Origin: JAFGKM01 sp964413825
Lineage (GTDB): Bacteria; Ratteibacteria; UBA8468; B48-G9; JAFGKM01
NCBI GenBank assembly: GCA_964413825.1
Contig: CAYPTS010000030.1
Coordinates: 1 to 21,323, forward strand
Reading direction: 5' to 3'
Length of the DNA stretch: 21,323 bases
The first letter of the stretch is position 1. The number at the start of each line of letters is the position of its first letter. The notes below the pieces were generated by a model, which worked only from the letters and a program-made list of their open reading frames with translations, did not search any database and was not told where the DNA came from. This document shows, piece after piece, positions 6,246 to 13,259 of the stretch. The position numbers and the translations under genes are program-made.

Positions 6246-8573
6246 ATGAAATTACACTTCACGGTAAAATTGCTTGCCGCAATTGCAGTGTCACTGCTGG
6301 TCTTATTTCTGTTTTCGAATAAATCTTTCGAAAAAGCCGAGTTGACATTCTACGACTGGCGCCTGCAAAACTCCTTCCGTTCCGTCCATGGAACCGGCGG
6401 CTTCCATTATGATGCTCCCGCGCCGCTTGTAATTGTCGGCGTAACGGAAAACTTTGAACGTAAAACCGGAGAACCCTTTTCCAGAAAATTTTATACCCGC
6501 CTCCTGCGCATACTGCAGTCCGAAGGAGTATCCGTCATAGGATTTGACATTTTTTTCCCGCAGATAACCGATGCAAAAACCGACGGAGAATTCATCGAAG
6601 CGATTAAAGAAGGGACCGAGGTCGTCCTACCGGTTTTCTCGCCTGCCCGGCTTGAGAAAACCGATGGGATTTATTATCTCACGCCTGCGGTAAGAGGCAG
6701 TGCGGAAGAGTTTCATCAGGCCGCCGCTTCTCTCGGGCACATCAATACACTGCCCGACCGCGACCAGGTTGTCAGGAAAGCGCCCGCCCTGCTCAAATCA
6801 CAAGACAGCGTCTATCCCCAGATATCTCTTGAAATGTCCCGCATCCACATAAGGCAGAACAAAATACGAATTGAACATCCGGGCTTTACGTTCAGAGCAG
6901 GGACGGTGCCGGTCGGAAAAGACGGCAGTCTGTACATAAAACTTCTGCCTCCGGAGTCGATGGAAACCTATTTCATTCCTTTTGAAGATGTCATAACCGG
7001 CAATTATCCGGCAGGGAAATTCAAAAACAAGGCTGTTATGGTCGGACAGACCATTCTGGGAGCAAAAAACGCCGACCTTATTCCCACCCCGTGGGGAACA
7101 CAGTTCGGAGTTCTTCTTCAAGCCAGCATCCTGCATAACGCGCTGACCGACAAATATATTTACCGGCTGGCGCCGTCCACAATTTCGTTTTTTCTCATTT
7201 TATCCGGCATTATCCTCGGCTTTATAGTATTCTCCTCCGGAATGGTTTTCAATACGGCGTTTTTTGCAGTATTCTCGGGGTCATTGGTTGTTTTTTCTCT
7301 TTTCTCAATGCGCCAATCCGGCCTGTTTCTCGACGTCATACCTTTTCTCGTACTGTCTTTCTTCTTTTATTTCGCTTCGCTTTTCTCGTCTCTTGCAAGC
7401 ACCGTGAAAAAACTTCTGCAAAAAGAAAGCGCTTTGCAGGTTTTGCAGGACGTTGAAAAAGAAATTACAGGCATACTCAACCCCGCCGACCTGCCCGGCA
7501 TTACGGATGAAATCGCCTTTTCGGGATTCGAGGGAACAGAACTGATAAAAAAGACTCCGGACATTACGCTGAAAACCCTTACCGCATCAATGGGCATCGA
7601 AGCCGGCACATTCATAATGCTGTCCACCCCTGAAAAATACCGGGTCATCGCCAGGCACGGACAATTAATTGAAAGCATCGACCTGAAGAAAGCGGCAACC
7701 GAAGCTTTCAAAAAGCGCCAGCCGTTAGTAATCAACGGACTTCCGCAAAAAAACGAATGGGGTCCGGGCATCAAAAACCTGGTGCTTCTGCCGGTAATAA
7801 CCCATGCGACGTTCACCGTACTAGGGCTTTTCATCAACAAGCGTCCTGCGCCGTTTTCAAAAAATTCTTTTTTCTCCCGCGAAGACCTGCCGATTATGGA
7901 ATCCCTTTCCCTTCAGTCAATGATAGCCATACAAAACGCGCGGCTCAACCTTGCGCTGAAAGACACCCAGATGGAAAGCATATTCCGCCTTTCCGTTGCC
8001 ATTGAATATAGAGACAGGGAAACGGGCATGCACATCCACAGGGTCAGCGAATATTCCGGACTCATAGCAAAAGACCTCGGGCTTAGCAACAGCGAAGTGG
8101 AACTGATAAAAAGCGCCATGCCGCTCCACGACATAGGCAAAATAGCCATTCCCGACAGCATCCTTCTCAAACCCGGCAAACTCACGCCTGACGAAAGAAA
8201 GGTGGTGGAACAGCATCCGGTAATAGGGGCAAAAATGCTTGAAGGCTCAAGTTCCCTCATCCTGAAAGTCTCGGAGATAATAGCGCTCTACCACCACGAA
8301 AAATACGACGGTTCCGGCTATCCTTTTCATCTTAAAGGCAACAGCATACCGCTGTATGGGAGAATTGCGGCCATTGCGGACATTTTTGACGCGATGTCTT
8401 CAAAAAGAGTCTACAAGGACGCCATAGCATTCGATGAAAGTTTTGCATTTCTGAAACGGGAGGCGGGAACCATCTTCGACCCTGCGATGGTAAAATCTTT
8501 CACACACCAGGTTGATGCAATCAGGAAAATAAAAAACCTTTACCATGACACGGAAGATTCCGTCTTCCTTTGA
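6246..8573 (+). CDS. CHASE2-GAF-HD-GYP sensor, predicted c-di-GMP phosphodiesterase
   Basis: The 775-residue membrane protein has an N-terminal helix (~7-24). An extracytoplasmic CHASE2 domain covers about 25-300 (FEKAELTFYDWRL, VIGFDIFF, DRDQVVRKAP, FKNKAVMVG). Three membrane helices (~307-385) follow, then a GAF-like domain (~430-570) and an HD-GYP domain (~580-755). The HD-GYP metal and signature residues are present: HIHRVSEYS, HDIGK at about 627-631, EQHPVIGAKML, HHEKYDGSGYP at about 684-694, and IADIFDAMSS. Hydrolytic activity on cyclic di-GMP is therefore expected. CHASE2 would sense an external signal and GAF a cytoplasmic one. The start at 6246 has only a weak ribosome site. It probably forms one pathway with the pilin-FecR and HAMP proteins encoded just upstream. 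AmrB/MEMO follows 12 nt downstream. Confidence 0.93.
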   Translation: MKLHFTVKLLAAIAVSLLVLFLFSNKSFEKAELTFYDWRLQNSFRSVHGTGGFHYDAPAPLVIVGVTENFERKTGEPFSRKFYTRLLRILQSEGVSVIGFDIFFPQITDAKTDGEFIEAIKEGTEVVLPVFSPARLEKTDGIYYLTPAVRGSAEEFHQAAASLGHINTLPDRDQVVRKAPALLKSQDSVYPQISLEMSRIHIRQNKIRIEHPGFTFRAGTVPVGKDGSLYIKLLPPESMETYFIPFEDVITGNYPAGKFKNKAVMVGQTILGAKNADLIPTPWGTQFGVLLQASILHNALTDKYIYRLAPSTISFFLILSGIILGFIVFSSGMVFNTAFFAVFSGSLVVFSLFSMRQSGLFLDVIPFLVLSFFFYFASLFSSLASTVKKLLQKESALQVLQDVEKEITGILNPADLPGITDEIAFSGFEGTELIKKTPDITLKTLTASMGIEAGTFIMLSTPEKYRVIARHGQLIESIDLKKAATEAFKKRQPLVINGLPQKNEWGPGIKNLVLLPVITHATFTVLGLFINKRPAPFSKNSFFSREDLPIMESLSLQSMIAIQNARLNLALKDTQMESIFRLSVAIEYRDRETGMHIHRVSEYSGLIAKDLGLSNSEVELIKSAMPLHDIGKIAIPDSILLKPGKLTPDERKVVEQHPVIGAKMLEGSSSLILKVSEIIALYHHEKYDGSGYPFHLKGNSIPLYGRIAAIADIFDAMSSKRVYKDAIAFDESFAFLKREAGTIFDPAMVKSFTHQVDAIRKIKNLYHDTEDSVFL

Positions 8574-8585
8574 CCGGAGGATGCC

Positions 8586-9404
8586 ATGAAACAAACAAGA
8601 GAACCGGCAGTGGCAGGATATTTTTATCCTGCAGAAAAAACGCAGATTCTAAGGGTATTGGAAAAATTTATCGGTAACAACGCCGGCGTGGACGCGTTCA
8701 AAGCGGCAATAAGCCCGCATGCGGGATACGCTTATTCGGGCGCGACGGCAGGAGAGGTTTTCAGCAGGACGGAAATCCCGGAAACCGTTATTCTTCTGGG
8801 ACCCAACCATACGGGATACGGGGAACCGTACTCGGTAGCAAGCCACGACTCATGGCTTACGCCGCTGGGAGAAACGGAAATAGACAAACCTCTCGCACAG
8901 GCACTCGTAAAAGAAAGCCGGTACCTGCACCAAGACGCCGTAGCGCATATCAAAGAACATTCCATCGAGGTGCAACTGCCGTTTCTGCAGTTTTTAAGAA
9001 AAGACGTCCGGATTGTGCCGATTGTGCTTTCCGGATACGTTGACGACCCCGCGTGGATTGACATCGGGGAATCTATCGCGCAGGTACTGCGCTCGCAAAA
9101 GAGGGAAAACAGCGTGCTTATAGTTGCCAGTTCGGACATGACGCACTACGAAGAAAATGCACAGGCGGAAGAAAAAGACGCCTACGCCATAGAAGCCATC
9201 GTGTCTCTGGACGAACAGTTGCTGGCTCAAAGGATATATGAAAGGGACATCACCATGTGCGGGTTCGGACCTGTCATCGTATCCATTGTCGCGGCAAAAC
9301 TCCTCGGAGCGAAACATGCGGAACTTGTACGGTACACTACAAGCGGAGCGGTATCAGGAGAACGCTCAAAAGTAGTGGGGTACGCAGGCATCCTTATAAA
9401 ATAG
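8586..9404 (+). CDS. amrB: MEMO1 family protein (AmmeMemoRadiSam system protein B)
   Basis: The 272-residue product spans the full MEMO family length. Conserved features include EPAVAGYFYP, SPHAGYAYSG with H45, GPNHTGYG with H75, EHSIEVQLPFLQ, SSDMTHYE and CGFGPV with C225. The two His and the Cys correspond to the metal-binding set described for human MEMO1, which resembles an iron-dependent dioxygenase fold. In bacteria MEMO usually accompanies an AMMECR1 protein (AmrA) and a radical SAM protein (AmrS), whose joint chemistry is still poorly defined. Neither partner is in this window. GGAGG at 8576-8580 supports the start. It is last in the plus-strand operon, 12 nt after the HD-GYP gene, and ends convergently with the YchF-like gene. 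Confidence 0.93.
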   Translation: MKQTREPAVAGYFYPAEKTQILRVLEKFIGNNAGVDAFKAAISPHAGYAYSGATAGEVFSRTEIPETVILLGPNHTGYGEPYSVASHDSWLTPLGETEIDKPLAQALVKESRYLHQDAVAHIKEHSIEVQLPFLQFLRKDVRIVPIVLSGYVDDPAWIDIGESIAQVLRSQKRENSVLIVASSDMTHYEENAQAEEKDAYAIEAIVSLDEQLLAQRIYERDITMCGFGPVIVSIVAAKLLGAKHAELVRYTTSGAVSGERSKVVGYAGILIK

Positions 9405-9502
9405 AATAATTACACATATTTCTTCTCTTCCCGGAGGAGAGTATTAAGGTGAAGGGGTAAAGCAAAGAAACAAAATCATAAACCCCTCACGAAGAAAGCA
9501 TA
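9405..9502. other. Convergent intergenic region with weak hairpins
   Basis: This gap lies between the ends of amrB (plus) and the YchF-like gene (minus). AGGGGT (9453-9458) can pair with ACCCCT (9482-9487) across a 23-nt loop. Alternatively AACCC (9481-9485) can pair with GGGTT (9510-9514). Neither stem is followed by a clear T-tract on either strand, so a classical bidirectional terminator is not evident. The repeat-like segment 9425-9458 is listed separately. Confidence 0.4.
9425..9458 (-). repeat. Degenerate palindromic repeat related to the one in mfd
   Basis: On the minus strand the segment reads ACCCCTTCACCTTAATACTC, followed by TCCTCCGGGAAGAG. This is close to the widespread CCCTCACCTTAATCCTCTCCC...GGGAGAG element. 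CTCT (9425-9428) pairs with AGAG (9438-9441), extended by a G-T and a C-G pair, around a 5-nt loop. It shares the C/T-rich arm and CTC-CC/GGGAGA core with the element inside mfd but is more decayed. The assignment rests on pattern similarity only. Confidence 0.4.
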
Positions 9503-10432
9503 TCAGGAAGGGTTCGGGGTAAAGTAAAACTCAACAATATCACCATCCGTTAAATGAGCATCGGGACCGAGAAATTTCAGCGCTCCCGCATGTTTTGCAT
9601 CCTGCCAAGAGCCAAAGCCGGCAAATTCCTGAAAATTAACCGCCGCCGCCTTAATAAAACCCTTTTCCATATCTTTGTGGACACTGCCCGCGGCCTGCCG
9701 TGCCGTATAATGCGCGGGAACGAGCCAGCCCCGCGCAATGTCCCCTTTTACCGTATAAAAAGTTATCAGGGACAACTGCCGCATCGCCAGTTTATACAAC
9801 TCCTCTTCAAATCCCTGCTGAGAAAAATCCTGCCGGACTGACGGCGGCGGGTCCCTGTCAATCCGCACCTTGTTTCCGTTAAAACAGACAAGTGCCGGCT
9901 TTACCGTTGCCAGTTCCATTCCCTGCAGAAACTGCTTTGCTTCCCCGGGCAGTTCGTTGAGAAACCGCTCCTGTTCGAGAAGTTTCAATCCCTGTTTCAA
10001 AAACTCTTCCTGAAGCGAAGAAACGCTTTCGGCATTATCCTGCCGCGCCTGCAGGACAGACTGCACCCTCTCGGTATCGTAAAAAACCAGTTCCATCAGA
10101 AGAGAATCCGCCTCTCCTGCGGGATTGGCTCCGTCCGCAAAGTTATTCACAACGCACGCCACCGCATCCATATCGGCAAGATTCCTGAAAAAACCACCGG
10201 GGAACCCCTCGCCGGAAGGAAATCCTTTGAAGTCGTAAAACTCAAATTCGGGATATACCGTCTTTCTGGCTTTATGTATTTCTGCAATGCTGGCAAGATG
10301 TTTATCTTTATATATTCCCACGCCGGCATTCGGCTTAAACGGGTCGTATCCCTCGTCTTTTTTCCCGGTAAGAATTCTGAACAGGGTTGTTTTTCCCGCT
10401 CCGGAGTATCCGAACAGCGCTATTTTAAACAT
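9503..10432 (-). CDS. Divergent YchF/OLA1-like P-loop NTPase with TGS-like C-terminus
   Basis: The 309-residue protein starts MFKIALFGYSGAGKTTLF, with Walker A GYSGAGKT at residues 8-15. The next segment parallels YchF (PNAGVGIYKDKHLASIAEI), with a G3-like YDFKGFP. At the expected G4 position it has CFNGNKV; YchF has N-x-x-E there. The C-terminal ~60 residues (VNFQEFAGFGSWQDAKHAGA, then LTDGDIVEFYF) match the TGS/DUF933 end of YchF. It is about 50 residues shorter than typical YchF (~363), and nucleotide preference is uncertain. The start was set at 10432 because a ribosome site precedes it there and the P-loop strand follows at once. Upstream codons overlap the ATP-cone gene. Its ATG overlaps that gene's stop by 8 nt, so the two are probably co-translated. 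Confidence 0.82.
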   Translation of the reverse strand: MFKIALFGYSGAGKTTLFRILTGKKDEGYDPFKPNAGVGIYKDKHLASIAEIHKARKTVYPEFEFYDFKGFPSGEGFPGGFFRNLADMDAVACVVNNFADGANPAGEADSLLMELVFYDTERVQSVLQARQDNAESVSSLQEEFLKQGLKLLEQERFLNELPGEAKQFLQGMELATVKPALVCFNGNKVRIDRDPPPSVRQDFSQQGFEEELYKLAMRQLSLITFYTVKGDIARGWLVPAHYTARQAAGSVHKDMEKGFIKAAAVNFQEFAGFGSWQDAKHAGALKFLGPDAHLTDGDIVEFYFTPNPS

Positions 10433-11978
10433 TGTCCATCCTTGCAGCGACTCTCCGTTTCCTGAAAACCTCCGGCTCAAACAGCCGGAGGGCCGCAAGC
10501 AGTCTTTTTCTTGCTTCCGGCAAAGGCGGCAACCTTACCTCAACGGTTAAGGACGCATCCAGCATTGCACGGAGAAAACCTTCTCCGGAAAAAAGGGGTT
10601 CTCCGTCGGGAATCACCGCTTCGATTGTCCGCTTCGCCTGCCCTGTAGTTTTCAGCAGTTCCCTGCATGCAGACGTCCCGGAGAAAAAAGCATCCTGCCT
10701 TTTCATCGTTTCGGCAAACAAGGAAATGAACCCCTCCGCATAATCATTGAGAGATTTTCCGGTTTGTTCGGCGTAAACTTCCATGAGAGCAGGGTGCAGG
10801 AGAATGCGGTTTAACGCAAGGACGTTTCCGCCGGTTTCCCCTGAACCAACGGAAATACTGCCCGGACTCCCTTCTTTTTCCGTCATGACGAAAAACCGTT
10901 CCATCTCTCCTGCGCTTTCAATCCTGAAAGATACCGGCATGTTGCCGCGAACCGCTGTTTTCATAAACTCTTCCGTTACCCCGGAAAAAAACACCTCGGC
11001 GGAAACTTTGCTTCCGCAGGCAATTTTTCCGGCGCCGGACAGTAAACGGCCTTCTCCTTCCGGCAGGAGAAACACAATGCTTTCTTCCACAAACGGCTCA
11101 AACAAGCCGCAACATCTTTTTACTTCTTCATCGAGCCGTCCTGCGGACTTCATGGCAACGGGGACGCGCATGTAAAGACATTTGTCTATCCCCTCTATGT
11201 TGCACAAGGTTATCTCCCCGCGCATGTGCTTTTCAACGATGCCGTCAGGAAAAACGGCATTCAAAGCAAATTCCCTTTTAATTGCCCTTCCGAACTGAAC
11301 GGACAGCTCGTCCGGCATACCGCTGAATCCCTCAAAAAGAGTTTTAACATCATAAAAAGGCAGTCCCAGCCTTGTGTGCCGCCTGCGCTCCGCCTCAAAG
11401 CCGTATTGTATGAGTTTTGCATTGACAAGTTCCCTTATCAAGGAAGAGGACAGCCTGCTCACCTTGGAGGCGATTATTTCCTCCTCCACCTCAATAACTA
11501 TCAGTTCGGCAATGTTTCCGGGAATGCCGGTTTCCCTGACCAGAGCGGATACAATCCTGTTTTTGTCAAAAAGGCTCACGTTATCGTCGCTTCTCCTGAC
11601 CGGAAGGTTTATCTCCACCGAAGATTTGACCCGTTCCTGTTCCCTTTCCGACAAATCCTCCGGCCTGTAGCCGTCCCTTATCATTCTCGCCCTTGCACGT
11701 TTCTGCCTGTAAAGTATGTATGCCTTTGCGGTCCTTGCATGACCCGTTTTTATCAGTATCCTCTCCACGACGTCCTGTATGTCTTCAACCGACGGCGTAT
11801 CACCTTTGTATTCCCTTACAAGATACATCCCGACCACCTCGGCAAGGTCGTCAGCCAGGTACCTGTCATGCCCGCCGACGCTCTGCGCCGCCTTGAAAAT
11901 GGCATCGGCTATCTTCCGCCTGTCGAAGGGCACGGTTCTTCCGTCCCTTTTCTTCACGCATTCCAGTTTTTTTTCCAT
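10425..11978 (-). CDS. Tandem ATP-cone protein related to anaerobic ribonucleotide reductase, lacking the glycyl-radical domain
   Basis: The 517-residue product begins MEKKLECVKKRDGRTVPFDR with an ATP-cone domain (to ~95; KTGHARTAKAYILYR). A second ATP-cone-like segment follows at ~118-212 (LFDKNRIVSALVRETGI, LSSSLIRELVNAKLIQYGFE). ATP cones bind ATP/dATP and regulate ribonucleotide reductases and NrdR. The stretch EFALNAVFPDGIVEKHMRGE resembles the start of the NrdD catalytic domain. Yet the protein is some 200 or more residues short of NrdD, and I find no C-terminal glycyl-radical motif or Cys-x2-Cys pairs. It may be a regulatory or decayed NrdD paralogue. The ATG at 11978 is preferred over one at 12098 because a promoter lies between them and the ATP cone begins directly. 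It is coupled to the YchF-like NTPase downstream. Confidence 0.8.
   Translation of the reverse strand: MEKKLECVKKRDGRTVPFDRRKIADAIFKAAQSVGGHDRYLADDLAEVVGMYLVREYKGDTPSVEDIQDVVERILIKTGHARTAKAYILYRQKRARARMIRDGYRPEDLSEREQERVKSSVEINLPVRRSDDNVSLFDKNRIVSALVRETGIPGNIAELIVIEVEEEIIASKVSRLSSSLIRELVNAKLIQYGFEAERRRHTRLGLPFYDVKTLFEGFSGMPDELSVQFGRAIKREFALNAVFPDGIVEKHMRGEITLCNIEGIDKCLYMRVPVAMKSAGRLDEEVKRCCGLFEPFVEESIVFLLPEGEGRLLSGAGKIACGSKVSAEVFFSGVTEEFMKTAVRGNMPVSFRIESAGEMERFFVMTEKEGSPGSISVGSGETGGNVLALNRILLHPALMEVYAEQTGKSLNDYAEGFISLFAETMKRQDAFFSGTSACRELLKTTGQAKRTIEAVIPDGEPLFSGEGFLRAMLDASLTVEVRLPPLPEARKRLLAALRLFEPEVFRKRRVAARMDNV
10439..10443 (-). promoter_or_regulatory. Ribosome binding site fixing the YchF-like start
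   Basis: AAGGA on the minus strand, inside the last codons of the ATP-cone gene, lies 6 nt before the ATG at 10432. It decides for this start over a longer frame beginning at 10498. Confidence 0.65.
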
Positions 11979-11987
11979 GTCCCTTTC

Positions 11988-12016
11988 ACTATACCCTTTC
12001 GGAGATTTTTTTTCAA
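11988..12016 (-). promoter_or_regulatory. Promoter of the ATP-cone / YchF-like pair, with minimal leader
   Basis: On the minus strand TTGAAA (12016-12011) and TATAGT (11993-11988) are 17 bp apart, each one mismatch from consensus. Nine nt separate the -10 from the ATG at 11978, so the 5' leader would be only about 2-4 nt. The purine run GAAAGGG in that gap would mostly be lost from the mRNA. Confidence 0.6.
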
Positions 12017-12145
12017 CCCGCCGCGGAAGGCCGACCTGCCGCAAATAAAAAAACGCATTGTCGCTGAATGCCGAATCAAGAAATTTCTGGGTGGACAAAC
12101 AAAGCGGAACGGGGAAACGGAATCGGATGGCCTTTTTGCCAACAA

Positions 12146-12162
12146 CCGCACAAAGTCTGCGG
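12146..12162 (-). terminator. Weak stem-loop after the URO-D gene
   Basis: CCGCA and TGCGG form a 5-bp GC-rich stem with a 7-nt loop, 16 nt after the URO-D-family stop codon. On the minus strand it is followed by TTGTT, a poor U-tract. It could help end the long catabolic operon before the separate promoter at 11988-12016. The rest of 11979-12177 shows nothing else recognisable. Confidence 0.3.
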
Positions 12163-12177
12163 ATATCTCAGACGTAG

Positions 12178-13233
12178 TTAAACATCAGCAAGACCGGAAT
12201 ATTTTTCCATAGCTGCCATTACCGCTTCGGCGTTTTCAAGGGGGATGCCCGGATAAAACCCGTATCCCATACCGAATCCGCCTTCGGGAGAAGCAAGTTT
12301 TGCCACTGCTTCGCGGATGTGGCTGTCTATATCGCCTGGCGTACCAAACCTTGTAATGTTCTGCCGGTCAATGTCAAGCATAATTGCCACCCGTCCCTTC
12401 ATCAGTTTTGCAATATTGTCAATCCCGTTTACAATATCCTGCGGATTAAGAACGTTTATCCCGGTTTCTATAAGGTCTTCAACAATATCAAGAAGATATC
12501 CGTCGCTGTGAAGATATACAACCGCTCCCTTGCGCGATGCCTCGGAAAAAAGGCGTTTATACGCTGGTTTTACATACTTGCGGAAAAGAGCCGGGGAAAT
12601 AAGGGAACTGGTTTGCATTCCAAGGTCCTCTCCGAAAAAAACTATTTCCGCACCCATGTTTACAAAGCGGCTGACTACGGATATGTCAAATTTCTCAACC
12701 ATATCAATCAGTTTCAGCAATTCAGGCGGTTCGTCAAACAGGTCTATCATCAGATTCTGAAAACCGCGAAGGTCGGCAAGACGGAGCAGAAAAAATCCGT
12801 GCGGCAACCCCCCCCCTTTCAGTACGTTTTTATTTTCCGGCTTTTTCCATGATTCTTCAATCTCTTTCCAGTCAAGGGGAAATACTCCATTAGTAACCTC
12901 CGGGTCGGGAGGTTTGAATCCTTCAAAAGCAGACCAGTCCGAAAGTGGATGTACGGTGGTTATACCCATAATTCCATCTTCACTCGTTTCCCAACGGCAG
13001 CCCCACGGGTCAGTGTAAGGTTTATCTGCCCGCGACCATAAAGGCGGCTTAATATCTCTTACAGTCCAATCTGAAGGCATTGACCGAAAAAGTTTTGGAT
13101 GGCGTTTTATCATACGGTCAAGCTCATCAACAGGATAATGATGAATACATGCCGCATTGAACGAAAAGTTTACGGGTATCCATGCAGGCTTTTTAAAAGT
13201 ATATGCTCTCAAACTATTTTCACGTGCGTTCAT
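12178..13233 (-). CDS. Uroporphyrinogen decarboxylase (URO-D) family protein, probable methyltransferase type
   Basis: The 351-residue protein has the URO-D TIM-barrel pattern: an N-terminal RENSLRAYTFKKPAWIPV, a central GAEIVFFGEDLGMQTSSLIS, then KGAVVYLHSDGYLLDIVEDL with ETGINVLNPQDI, and a Gly-rich GGFGMGYGFYPGIP. The C-terminal half resembles the MtaA/CmuA branch, which moves methyl groups to or from corrinoid or thiol carriers, more than true HemE. No haem genes are nearby. It is last in a glycan-type operon, 26 nt after the Gfo/Idh/MocA gene, with an AAGGA ribosome site 8 nt before the ATG. Many PVC-group genomes carry numerous such paralogues near sugar genes. A role in handling O-methyl groups of sugars is inference, and the substrate is unknown. 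Confidence 0.87.
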   Translation of the reverse strand: MNARENSLRAYTFKKPAWIPVNFSFNAACIHHYPVDELDRMIKRHPKLFRSMPSDWTVRDIKPPLWSRADKPYTDPWGCRWETSEDGIMGITTVHPLSDWSAFEGFKPPDPEVTNGVFPLDWKEIEESWKKPENKNVLKGGGLPHGFFLLRLADLRGFQNLMIDLFDEPPELLKLIDMVEKFDISVVSRFVNMGAEIVFFGEDLGMQTSSLISPALFRKYVKPAYKRLFSEASRKGAVVYLHSDGYLLDIVEDLIETGINVLNPQDIVNGIDNIAKLMKGRVAIMLDIDRQNITRFGTPGDIDSHIREAVAKLASPEGGFGMGYGFYPGIPLENAEAVMAAMEKYSGLADV

Positions 13234-13259
13234 TTGATTAATCCTTTTTCACGTACCGT

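Noticed and set aside
10433..10498. Longer N-terminus for the YchF-like protein starting at 10498
   Set aside because: P-loop NTPases of this family begin a few residues before Walker A, and the ATG at 10432 has a well-spaced ribosome site.
11979..12098. Longer N-terminus for the ATP-cone protein starting at 12098
   Set aside because: The extra 40 residues are not part of the domain, and the best promoter lies between the two starts.
11226..12212. 328-codon plus-strand frame opposite the ATP-cone gene
   Set aside because: The minus-strand ATP-cone motifs, promoter and operon coupling are convincing; this frame has none.
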